From Betaproteobacteria bacterium (GTDB taxonomy: Bacteria; Pseudomonadota; Gammaproteobacteria; Burkholderiales; SG8-39), in contig JAAOZY010000107.1 in the NCBI GenBank assembly GCA_012274205.1, positions 1 through 13,249 on the forward strand: 13,249 nucleotides of DNA, written 5' to 3'. Position numbers and translations under genes: made by a program. Positions 5,836-12,436 of the stretch are shown piece by piece; position 1 is the stretch's first letter, and each line of letters opens with the position of its first letter. Under the pieces are notes generated by a model. It had not been told where the DNA came from and searched no databases. It saw nothing but the letters and a program-made list of their open reading frames with translations.

Positions 5836-8124
5836 TCAGGCGGCGCGCAGCGCGCGCCACAACTTTTCACGCGTGGCCGGCATGTCGATGTGCCTGAGCC
5901 CGGTCAGCGGCTGCAGCGCATCGACCACCGCGTTGATCACCGCCGGCGGCGCACCCACCGCGCCGGCTTCGCCCGCGCCTTTCACGCCCAGCGGATTGCT
6001 TGCGCAGGGCACGTGGTGGAAGCCGCAGTCAAAGGCAGGCACGTTGTCCGCGCGCGGCATGGCGTAATCCATGAACGAGCCGGCGAGCAGCTGCGCCGAC
6101 TCCGCGTCGTAGTGCGCGAGTTCGAGCAACGCCTGGCCGATGCCCTGCACCGTGCCGCCGTGCACCTGGCCTTCCAGCAGCAGCGGATTGATCGCGCGGC
6201 CGAAGTCATCGACGATGCTGTAGTGCACGATGCGCGCCTCGCCGGTCTCGGCGTCGATTTCGATTTCGCAGATGTGGCAGCCGTTGGGGTAGGTATACGC
6301 TTGCGGGTTGCGCGTGTGCGTCGCAGCCAGACCCTGCGCCGCCTGGGCCACCTGGGCGAGCGACACCCTGCGGTCGGTGCCGGCGACGCGGTATTCGCCC
6401 TCGCCGTATTCGATGTCCGCCGCCGCCGCTTCGAGCAGGCCCGCCGCGGTGTCCTTGCCCTGCTCGATCACTTCGTCCGCCGCGGCAAGCGCGGCGACGC
6501 CGCCGATCGCAAGAAAGCGCGAGCCGCCGGTCAAACCCGCGGGCACGACATCGCTGTCGCCCTGCACCACGCGGATCTGGCTCGCGTCCAGCCCGAGCTT
6601 GTCCGGCAGCAGTTGCACAAAGGTGGTGATATGTCCCTGGCCGTTGTCCTGCATGCCCGAGTAAAGCGTCACCGTGCCGGCCGCATCGACCTTGAGCACG
6701 ATGGTGTCGCCGTTGCCGCCGCCGCAGCGCTCGATGTACATGGCCAGGCCGATGCCGCGTATCTTTCCCTGCCGCCCGGCCTCGGCCCGTCTCGCGGGAA
6801 ACCCTGCCCAGTCGGCTTTGCCCATCGCACGATTCATCACTGCGGCGAAATCGCCCGAGTCGTAGCAGCTCTCCACCGGCGTCTGGTAGGGCATGTCGCC
6901 GGGTTTGACGAAATTGCGCCGGCGCAGTTCGTCCGGCGCGAGCCCGAGTTCGCGCGCCGCCACGTCGACGACGCGCTCGACCAGATAGATCGCCTCCGGG
7001 CGGCCGGCGCCGCGATAGGCATCCACCGGCACGGTGTTGCTGGCGATGCCGCGGATGTTGGCGTAGATCGCCGGGATGCGGTACACGCCGGAGAGCATCG
7101 GCACCGACAGCTGCGGAATAAAGGGCGCGTAGTTCGACAGGTAAGCACCCATGTTGGCATGCGTGCTCACGCGCAGCGCGAGGAAATGCCCGTCCTTGTC
7201 CAGCGCGAGATCGGCGACGGAGTAGTGGTCGCGCCCCTGCACGTCGGAGAGAAAGCTCTCGCTGCGGTCCGCGGTCCAGCGCACCGCGCGCCTGAGCCGG
7301 CGCGAGGCCCAGACCACCAGCGGCTGCTCCGGATGCAGGAAGATCTTCATGCCGAACGCACCGCCGACATTGCCCGACACCACGCGCAGCAGCGCCTTGT
7401 CGATTTTCAGCACCGCTTCGGCCAGCTGCCCGTGGATGACATGCGGGCCCTGGCTCGGCGTGTACAGCGTCGAGCGGCCGCTGGCGGCATCGTAATCGGC
7501 CAGCGCCGCGCGCGGCTCGATCGGATTGGCGACGATGCGGTTGTTGACGAGTTCCAGCCGCGTGACGTGCGCGGCGCCGGCAATGGCCGCGTCCACCGCG
7601 GCCTTGCCGCTGCCCGCGCCGATGTCGAAGCACAAATTGCCCGGGATGTGTTCCCACACCTGCGGCGCGTCCGCCTGCGCCGCGGCGCGCGTGTCCGCGA
7701 CCGCCGGCAGCGGATCGTAATCGACGTCGATCAATTCCGCGGCGTCGCGCGCCTGCGCCAGCGTCTCGGCCACCACCAGCGCGACCGGATCGCCGACGTG
7801 GCGCACGCGCCCGCGCGCGAGCAGCGGCCGCGGCGTATCGGCGCGCGGCTTGCCGTCGATATTGGTCACCGGCACCAGACAGGGAATGTCCCCTAGTCCG
7901 TCATTGGCCACGTCCGCTTCAGTGAGTACCGCCAGCACGCCCGCTGCCGCGCGCGCAGCCGCGGTGTCGATGCCGCGGATGTTTGCATGCGCATGCGGCG
8001 AACGCAGCACGCATGCATGCGCCGCGCCGGCCAGCTCGACGTCATCGCTGTAGCGGCCGGCCCCCTGCACCAGCGCCGCATCTTCCAGGCGCGTGACGGA
8101 TTGACCCAGTGCGAACTTCGACAT
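5836..8124 (-). CDS. CoxL-type (form II-like) molybdenum hydroxylase large subunit
   Basis: This 762-residue protein belongs to the xanthine dehydrogenase/CO dehydrogenase large-subunit family, which carries molybdopterin cytosine dinucleotide and hydroxylates a substrate with oxygen from water. The N-terminal a/b-hammerhead domain (1-140) has GRYSDD (23-28) and HVGDPVALVVAE (109-120). The molybdopterin-binding part has GGAFGMK (254-260), AYRGAGRPEA (369-378) and GQGHIT (495-500). GAGEAGAVGAPP (716-727) holds the conserved active-site Glu719. AYRGAGR matches the form II CoxL-like signature and not the AYRCSFR of true CO dehydrogenase, so CO is an unlikely substrate. The ATG at 8122-8124 follows GGAGG by 5 bases, and the stop of the ThDP gene lies one base before it. 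The FAD (CoxM) and 2Fe-2S (CoxS) partner genes are absent from this cluster. The substrate is unknown; an N-heterocycle, aldehyde or aromatic acid are options. Confidence 0.9.
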   Translation of the reverse strand: MSKFALGQSVTRLEDAALVQGAGRYSDDVELAGAAHACVLRSPHAHANIRGIDTAAARAAAGVLAVLTEADVANDGLGDIPCLVPVTNIDGKPRADTPRPLLARGRVRHVGDPVALVVAETLAQARDAAELIDVDYDPLPAVADTRAAAQADAPQVWEHIPGNLCFDIGAGSGKAAVDAAIAGAAHVTRLELVNNRIVANPIEPRAALADYDAASGRSTLYTPSQGPHVIHGQLAEAVLKIDKALLRVVSGNVGGAFGMKIFLHPEQPLVVWASRRLRRAVRWTADRSESFLSDVQGRDHYSVADLALDKDGHFLALRVSTHANMGAYLSNYAPFIPQLSVPMLSGVYRIPAIYANIRGIASNTVPVDAYRGAGRPEAIYLVERVVDVAARELGLAPDELRRRNFVKPGDMPYQTPVESCYDSGDFAAVMNRAMGKADWAGFPARRAEAGRQGKIRGIGLAMYIERCGGGNGDTIVLKVDAAGTVTLYSGMQDNGQGHITTFVQLLPDKLGLDASQIRVVQGDSDVVPAGLTGGSRFLAIGGVAALAAADEVIEQGKDTAAGLLEAAAADIEYGEGEYRVAGTDRRVSLAQVAQAAQGLAATHTRNPQAYTYPNGCHICEIEIDAETGEARIVHYSIVDDFGRAINPLLLEGQVHGGTVQGIGQALLELAHYDAESAQLLAGSFMDYAMPRADNVPAFDCGFHHVPCASNPLGVKGAGEAGAVGAPPAVINAVVDALQPLTGLRHIDMPATREKLWRALRAA

Positions 8125-8125
8125 A

Positions 8126-9781
8126 TCAGCCTCCGAATCCGTCGGCAACCATGACCTCGATCAGACGCGGCCCGCCCGACGCCAGCGCCGCGCGCAAGAC
8201 GGGCACTATAGCCTGCGGATCGGCAACGCGCTCGGCGTGCACACCCAGGGAGCGCGCGAGGCCGGCAAAATCGATTTCCGGGTCGCGCAGGTCCATGCCG
8301 GTGAAGCGATCGCTTGCGCGCATGGACACCAAACGCTCCTTAAGTATGCGGTAGCTGCGGTTGTTGCAGATCACGTAGATGATGGGCAGCTTCAGGTGCG
8401 CCGCCGTCCACAGCGCCTGCACGCCGTACATGCTGCTGCCGTCGCCGATGACCGCCACCACCGGCCGCCCGGGCTGCGCCAGGCTGATGCCCACCGCGCC
8501 GGGCAGGCCGAAGCCGAGGCCGCCGCTGGCGAGGCCGTAGTAGGCGCGCGTATCGCGCAGCTCGAGGAATCCGGGCAGCGACACCGACGAGGTCAGTGCC
8601 TCCTCCACCACGATGGCATTGTGCGGCAGCGTTTCGCTGATGGCGAGCATCAGGTAGCGCGGATCGATAGGAACGGTCTGCGCGGCGCGCAGCGTTTCGC
8701 CGCGCGCCTGCTCGCGCTGCGCCAACCAGTTGCGCGGTTTGAGCGCGGCCAGCCTGCGCCCGGCCGCGGCGCTGTCGTGCCGTGTGCGCACCAGCGGCAG
8801 CAGCGCGCGCAGCGTCTCCTTCACGTTCGCCCGCAGCGCGAGCTCGGTCGGATAGTTCTTGCCCAGTTCCCAGTCGCGTTCGCTCAGGTGCAGCACCTGC
8901 ATGCGCTCGGGCAGCGGCGCGCTCGGGCTGTAGACCGACATGCGCAACAGGTCTGCGCCCAGGCACAACATCAGGTCGTAGGGCTCGAGCAGCGCGCGCA
9001 CCTGGTTCTGGTTGCGCGTGAGCGCGCCGAGATAGGCCGGATGCGCGCTCGGAAACTGCGCGCAATAGGGAATCGGCTGCTGGTATACCGCGGCGCCGAG
9101 CAAATCCGCGAGTTCGGCCGCTTCGGCAAACGCATCGTGCGTTGCCAGTTCCTGCCCGGCGAGGATCATCGGCTTATTCGCCGCGAGCAGCTTCGCCGCG
9201 AGCTGTTCCAGCGCCTCGTCCGAGGGCCGCACGCGCGCATCGACGCGGGTTGGCTTGCCGAAGTCGAGCTCCACTTCGGCGTCGAGCACATCTCCCGGGA
9301 GGCTGATGAACACCGGGCCGGTCGGCGGCGTCAGCGCCAGCTTGGCGGCGCGGCGCACGATGCGCGGCAGGTCCTCGGCGCGCGTCACCTCGACCGCCCA
9401 CTTGACCATGGGCTGCGCAATCGGCAGCAGCGGATCGTACAGCAGCGGCTCGAGCAGGCCGTGGCCCTGCTCCTGCTGGCCGCAGGTGACGATCAGGGGC
9501 GAGCCGGAAAACTTGGCGTTGTAGAGCGCCCCCATTGCATTGCCCAGGCCCGGCGCGACATGCAGGCTGCAGGCCGCGAGCCGGCCGGAGGCGCGCGCAT
9601 AGCCGTCGGCCATGCCCACCACCACCGCTTCCTGCAGGCCGAGCACGTAGTTCAGCTCGGGACAATCCGGCACCACCTCCATCAGCGGCAACTCGGTGGT
9701 GCCCGGATTGCCGAACAGATGCGTTACGCCCTCGTCGATCAGAAGTTTCAGGAACGCGCTGCGGCCGCTGATCTTCGCCAT
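8126..9781 (-). CDS. Benzoylformate-decarboxylase-like ThDP-dependent enzyme
   Basis: This 551-residue ThDP enzyme most resembles benzoylformate decarboxylase, which cleaves a 2-oxo acid to an aldehyde and CO2 in the cytoplasm. The PYR domain (about 4-170) has FGNPGTTELP (23-32), the cofactor-activating Glu51 in LQEAVVVGMADGYA (49-62), and LHVAPGLGNAMGAL (73-86). A central domain spans about 185-335. The PP domain (about 365-545) binds Mg-ThDP through GDGSSMYGVQALWTA (446-460) and CNN (472-474). Active-site residues recalled for the Pseudomonas enzyme align by eye: His70 to His74, His281 to His247 (in SAHPAYLG), and Ser26 to Thr28, a conservative change. The ATG is 2 bases after the stop of the acyl-CoA dehydrogenase gene and has no strong ribosome site, which suggests coupled translation. 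An acetolactate-synthase-like or oxalyl-CoA-decarboxylase role is less likely because the motifs follow benzoylformate decarboxylase. Confidence 0.83.
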   Translation of the reverse strand: MAKISGRSAFLKLLIDEGVTHLFGNPGTTELPLMEVVPDCPELNYVLGLQEAVVVGMADGYARASGRLAACSLHVAPGLGNAMGALYNAKFSGSPLIVTCGQQEQGHGLLEPLLYDPLLPIAQPMVKWAVEVTRAEDLPRIVRRAAKLALTPPTGPVFISLPGDVLDAEVELDFGKPTRVDARVRPSDEALEQLAAKLLAANKPMILAGQELATHDAFAEAAELADLLGAAVYQQPIPYCAQFPSAHPAYLGALTRNQNQVRALLEPYDLMLCLGADLLRMSVYSPSAPLPERMQVLHLSERDWELGKNYPTELALRANVKETLRALLPLVRTRHDSAAAGRRLAALKPRNWLAQREQARGETLRAAQTVPIDPRYLMLAISETLPHNAIVVEEALTSSVSLPGFLELRDTRAYYGLASGGLGFGLPGAVGISLAQPGRPVVAVIGDGSSMYGVQALWTAAHLKLPIIYVICNNRSYRILKERLVSMRASDRFTGMDLRDPEIDFAGLARSLGVHAERVADPQAIVPVLRAALASGGPRLIEVMVADGFGG

Positions 9782-9783
9782 GC

Positions 9784-10947
9784 TCAGAACGAACGCGGCA
9801 GGCCGAGCACGTGCTCGGCGACGTAGGACAGGATCAGATTGGTCGAAATCGGCGCCACCAGGTACAGCCGCGTTTCTCGGAACTTGCGCTCGACGTCGTA
9901 CTCGGCGGCGAAACCGTAGCCGCCGTGGGTCTGCAGGCAGATGTTGGCCGCCTCCCATGAAGCCTTCGCCGCGAGATGCTTGGCCATGTTCGCCTCGGCG
10001 CCGCAGGGCTGGTGCTGGTCGAACAGGCCGCAGGCCTTCCAGCGCATCAGGTTCGCCGCCTCGGTTTCCATGTAGGCCTCGGCGATCGGAAACTGCACGC
10101 CCTGGTTCTGGCCGATCGGCCGGTCGAACACGATGCGCTCCTTGGCATAGGCGCTCCCCCGGTTGATGAACCAGTAGGCATCGCCGATGCATTCGGCCGC
10201 GATCAGGATGCGCTCGGCGTTGAGGCCGTCGAGGATGTATTTGAAGCCCTTCCCCTCCTCGCCGATCAGGTTCTCCTGCGGAATCTCGAGATTGTCGAAG
10301 AACAGTTCGCAGGTGTCGTGGCTGACCATGTTGCGGATCGGCTGCAGCGTGAGCCCCTTGCCTATCGCCTGGTGCAGGTCGACGATGAAGATCGACATGC
10401 CCTCGGACTTGCGCTTGACCTGCGCCACCGGCGTGGTGCGCGCCAGCAGTATCATCAGATCGGAGTGCTGGATGCGCGATATCCACACCTTCTGGCCGTT
10501 GACCACATAGCGGTCGCCCTGCTTCACCGCCGTTGTCTTGAGCTTGGTGGTGTCAGTGCCGGTGGTCGGCTCGGTCACACCCATGGACTGCAGCCGCAAT
10601 TCGCCCGAGGCGATCTTGGGCAGGTATCTACGCTTCTGCGCTTCCGAGCCGTGGCGCAGCAGCGTGCCCATGTTGTACATCTGGCCGTGGCAGGTGCCGG
10701 AATTGCCGCCGTTGAGGTTGATCTCTTCCATGATCACCGAGGCCTGCGCGAGGCTTAAGCCCGAGCCGCCGTATTCCTGCGGGATCAGCGCCGCCAGCCA
10801 GCCGGCCTTGGTCAACGCATCGATGAAGGCAACCGGGAACTCGCGCTCGTAATCGAGCTTGCGCCAGTACTCGTCGGGATACTCTTTGCACAGATCGCGC
10901 AGCGCCTCGCGCAGCTCCTGGTGTTGATCGGGAGCGGGAATGTCCAT
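9784..10947 (-). CDS. Acyl-CoA dehydrogenase, first gene of the leftward cluster
   Basis: This 387-residue flavin-dependent acyl-CoA dehydrogenase has MGVTEPTTGTD (122-132) and NGQKVWISRIQHSDL (150-164) in the FAD beta-domain. The C-terminal domain has FDRPIGQNQGVQFPIAE (274-290) and QTHGGYGFAAEYDVER (339-354). Glu245 in NAERI occupies the LCAD/IVD catalytic position. The MCAD position is Pro366 in VAPIS (364-368), so Glu245 is the likely base. The C-terminus EHVLGLPRSF is typical of a family common in Proteobacteria and often annotated only as acyl-CoA dehydrogenase. CGGAGA lies about 8 bases before the ATG at 10945-10947 and decides the start; the frame stays open farther upstream, but only to a TTG at 11073. 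A promoter at 11089-11117 would give a leader of roughly 135 bases. It is probably an alicyclic, branched or aromatic-chain acyl-CoA dehydrogenase, by context only. Confidence 0.9.
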   Translation of the reverse strand: MDIPAPDQHQELREALRDLCKEYPDEYWRKLDYEREFPVAFIDALTKAGWLAALIPQEYGGSGLSLAQASVIMEEINLNGGNSGTCHGQMYNMGTLLRHGSEAQKRRYLPKIASGELRLQSMGVTEPTTGTDTTKLKTTAVKQGDRYVVNGQKVWISRIQHSDLMILLARTTPVAQVKRKSEGMSIFIVDLHQAIGKGLTLQPIRNMVSHDTCELFFDNLEIPQENLIGEEGKGFKYILDGLNAERILIAAECIGDAYWFINRGSAYAKERIVFDRPIGQNQGVQFPIAEAYMETEAANLMRWKACGLFDQHQPCGAEANMAKHLAAKASWEAANICLQTHGGYGFAAEYDVERKFRETRLYLVAPISTNLILSYVAEHVLGLPRSF

Positions 10948-11064
10948 TTTTTTCTCCGGATTTGCGTGGTTGGAATCTGCAGGGGCAAGCGGATCGAACA
11001 GCGCTCCGGAGGCAGAAGTTGCAACCTCCCTGGCTGCTTCTTGGTGTCCCGGCGCCGATCTCGG

Positions 11065-11093
11065 TTGCGCCAAGCTTGTGTGCTAATCATAAT
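11065..11093 (+). promoter_or_regulatory. Predicted sigma-70 promoter of badI
   Basis: TTGCGC (11065-11070) is separated by 17 bases from CATAAT (11088-11093). It would start transcription near 11100, about 50 bases before the badI ATG. The -35 box is weaker than that of the opposing promoter. A perfect 8-base palindrome, GTTGCAAC (11018-11025), lies in the cluster leader and might be part of an operator. Confidence 0.45.
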
Positions 11094-11117
11094 ACCGAAC
11101 GCAGTCGAATCAGACAA
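11089..11117 (-). promoter_or_regulatory. Predicted sigma-70 promoter of the leftward catabolic cluster
   Basis: On the minus strand TTGTCT (11117-11112) is followed, after exactly 17 bases, by TATTAT (11094-11089). Both hexamers are close to consensus. Its -10 box overlaps the -10 of the rightward badI promoter, so binding of polymerase to one should exclude the other. No other good promoter was found upstream of the acyl-CoA dehydrogenase gene. Confidence 0.55.
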
Positions 11118-11150
11118 CAATACGCGTCCGGATAAGAGCAAAGGCACAAC

Positions 11151-11939
11151 ATGGAATTCGCGAACATCGTTTATACCGAGCAGGCCGGAGTCGCCACCAT
11201 CACCATCAACCGGCCCAAGGTCTATAACGCATTCAACAGCGACACCTGCGAAGAGCTGATCCGCGCGTTCGGCCAGGCCGGCTGGAACCGCGACATCGGC
11301 GTCGTGGTGCTGACCGGCGCCGGCGACAAGGCCTTCTGCACCGGCGGCGACCAGAGCGCGGATGCCGAGGATGGCGGCTATGGCGGGCGCGGCACCATCG
11401 GCCTCCCGGTCGAAGAGCTGCAGAGCATCATCCGCGACATTCCGAAACCGGTACTGGCGCGCGTGAACGGCTACGCCATCGGCGGCGGCAATGTGCTGGT
11501 GACGCTGTGCGATCTCGCCATCGCTTCGGACAAGGCCCAGTTCGGCCAGGTCGGCCCGAAGGTAGGTTCAGTCGATCCGGGCTTCGGCACGGCATTGCTC
11601 GCGCGCGTGGTCGGCGAGAAGAAGGCGCGCGAGATCTGGTACCTGTGCCGCCGCTACAGCGCGCAGGAAGCGCTGGCGATGGGGCTGGTGAACGCGGTCG
11701 TGCCGCACGAGCAACTCGACGCCGAGGTGGCGAAATGGTGCGCCGAAATCCTGCAGATGAGTCCGACCGCGATTGCGCTGGCCAAGCGCTCGTTCAACGT
11801 CGACACCGAGATGATTCGCGGCATCTCCTCGTTCGCGATGCAGGCGCTCAAGCTCTACTACGCGACCGACGAGTCGAAGGAAGGCGGCAATGCTTTTCGC
11901 GAAAAGCGCAAACCCGAATTTCGCAAATACGCCAAATAA
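11151..11939 (+). CDS. badI: 2-ketocyclohexanecarboxyl-CoA hydrolase (BadI)
   Basis: This 262-residue crotonase-fold enzyme is close to MenB and, from recall, matches BadI of Rhodopseudomonas palustris along its whole length. BadI adds water to 2-oxocyclohexane-1-carboxyl-CoA and opens the ring to pimeloyl-CoA, the last ring step of cyclohexanecarboxylate and anaerobic benzoate degradation. Diagnostic stretches are TGAGDKAFCTGGDQS (55-69), GLPVEELQSIIRD (84-96), the oxyanion-hole region GYAIGGGNVL (107-116), FGQVGPKVGSVDPGFGT (131-147) and KARELIWYLC-like REIWYLCRRYS (160-170). Asp142 aligns with the MenB active-site aspartate. The tail EKRKPEFRKYAK is BadI-like. MenB itself is less likely because GLPVEELQ and SVDPG follow BadI. 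AAGG (11141-11144) serves as a weak ribosome site 6 bases before the ATG. No badH, badK or aliA homologue is in the window. Confidence 0.87.
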   Translation: MEFANIVYTEQAGVATITINRPKVYNAFNSDTCEELIRAFGQAGWNRDIGVVVLTGAGDKAFCTGGDQSADAEDGGYGGRGTIGLPVEELQSIIRDIPKPVLARVNGYAIGGGNVLVTLCDLAIASDKAQFGQVGPKVGSVDPGFGTALLARVVGEKKAREIWYLCRRYSAQEALAMGLVNAVVPHEQLDAEVAKWCAEILQMSPTAIALAKRSFNVDTEMIRGISSFAMQALKLYYATDESKEGGNAFREKRKPEFRKYAK

Positions 11940-12037
11940 CGATTTTCACGGATTACGCAGAACCTCAGCGATGCCAATTGCCGCGACACAGCGCATCGCA
12001 AGGCACGAGCCCTCAATCAGCCCGCGATAGGTTTACC

Positions 12038-12082
12038 CGCGGGTGGTCCATAAATTCGCGGGCGGTCCATATATGGCGGTCC
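12038..12082. repeat. Short direct repeats with an embedded palindrome
   Basis: CGCGGGTGGTCCATA (12038-12052) recurs as CGCGGGCGGTCCATA (12057-12071), with one mismatch in 15 and a 19-base period. A third partial copy, GGCGGTCC, is at 12075-12082. The perfect palindrome CCATATATGG (12067-12076) spans the second and third units. CCCGCG (12021-12026) can also pair with CGCGGG (12038-12043). The array lies between badI and the shared terminator and contains no gene. The stretch from 11940 to 12037 shows nothing else recognisable. Confidence 0.5.
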
Positions 12083-12089
12083 CCAGAAT

Positions 12090-12119
12090 AAAAAAAACCG
12101 GGTTGTTCACCCGGCTTTT
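12090..12119. terminator. Bidirectional intrinsic terminator between badI and the cold-shock gene
   Basis: CCGGGT (12098-12103) and ACCCGG (12109-12114) form a perfect 6-base-pair stem with a 5-base loop. Eight A residues (12090-12097) precede it, giving U8 after the stem on the minus strand, a strong terminator for the cold-shock gene. TTTT (12116-12119) follows on the plus strand and can serve badI. Confidence 0.85.
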
Positions 12120-12138
12120 CAATTGGAAACTGGTTGAC

Positions 12139-12342
12139 TCACGCAGCTTGAATCTTCGCTGCTTGCTTGCCTTTCTTGCCGTCGACGATTTCGAAGGACA
12201 CTTTCTGCCCTTCCTTGAGCGTCTTGAAACCCTGCATGTTGATTTCGGAGAAATGCGCGAACAAATCTTCGCCGCCGCCATCCGGGGTAATAAAGCCGAA
12301 GCCCTTGGAGTCATTGAACCATTTCACTGTGCCGGTTGCCAT
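12139..12342 (-). CDS. CspA-family cold-shock protein
   Basis: This 67-residue single cold-shock domain binds single-stranded RNA and DNA and melts mRNA structure. MATGTVKWFNDSKGFGFI is the standard start. RNP1 is KGFGFI (13-18), and RNP2 is DLFAHFS (26-32), with Leu and Ala in place of the common VFVHFS. The full domain length is present, ending in KQAAKIQAA. AAGGA lies about 8 bases before the ATG. A predicted sigma-70 promoter 117 bases upstream gives a long leader with a stable hairpin, as in known cspA-type genes. Whether this copy is cold-induced or constitutive cannot be told from the coding sequence. It is not linked functionally to the catabolic genes. Which paralogue it is (cspA, C, D or E) cannot be decided, so no symbol is given. 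Confidence 0.95.
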   Translation of the reverse strand: MATGTVKWFNDSKGFGFITPDGGGEDLFAHFSEINMQGFKTLKEGQKVSFEIVDGKKGKQAAKIQAA

Positions 12343-12360
12343 CTTGCGTTCCTTTAAAAG

Positions 12361-12401
12361 TTGAGAATTCGGGCCAAGCCCGATCAATGTTTGAATCTCA
12401 A
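12361..12401 (-). promoter_or_regulatory. Hairpin in the 5' leader of the cold-shock gene
   Basis: In the transcript TTGAGA (12401-12396) can pair with TCTCAA (12366-12361), enclosing a perfect TCGGGC/GCCCGA stem (12383-12378 with 12374-12369) closed by a 3-base loop. The structure ends about 18 bases before the start codon, next to the ribosome site. Leaders of cold-shock genes are known to switch structure with temperature, so this may be a thermosensor, although only the pairing is seen. Confidence 0.45.
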
Positions 12402-12436
12402 GACTGAAAAGGACGTACCGCTCAGGGAACCGCTCT

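Noticed and set aside
5293..7896. 867-codon open frame on the plus strand opposite the molybdenum hydroxylase and TAXI genes
   Set aside because: The translation is rich in Arg, His, Ala and Gly with no domain. It is the GC-rich shadow of two well-supported minus-strand genes.
5836..8124. Assignment as true carbon monoxide dehydrogenase
   Set aside because: The active-site motif is AYRGAGR and not AYRCSFR, and coxM and coxS are missing.
8125..8148. TTG start 24 bases upstream for the molybdenum hydroxylase
   Set aside because: GGAGG lies 5 bases before the ATG at 8124, and MSKFALGQSV is the usual family start.
8237..9826. 529-codon plus-strand frame opposite the ThDP enzyme
   Set aside because: It is an antisense shadow of a gene with complete ThDP motifs.
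9782..10486. N-terminal extension of the ThDP enzyme through the acyl-CoA dehydrogenase gene
   Set aside because: The family starts at MAKISGR, and the extension overlaps a well-supported gene. The open frame reflects high GC content.
10948..11073. Longer N-terminus of the second acyl-CoA dehydrogenase from a TTG
   Set aside because: The ATG at 10945-10947 has a good ribosome site and the family length. The extension is low in conserved character and lies close to the predicted transcription start.
12043..12357. 104-codon plus-strand frame opposite the cold-shock gene
   Set aside because: It is a shadow of a clear cold-shock domain and contains the bidirectional terminator.
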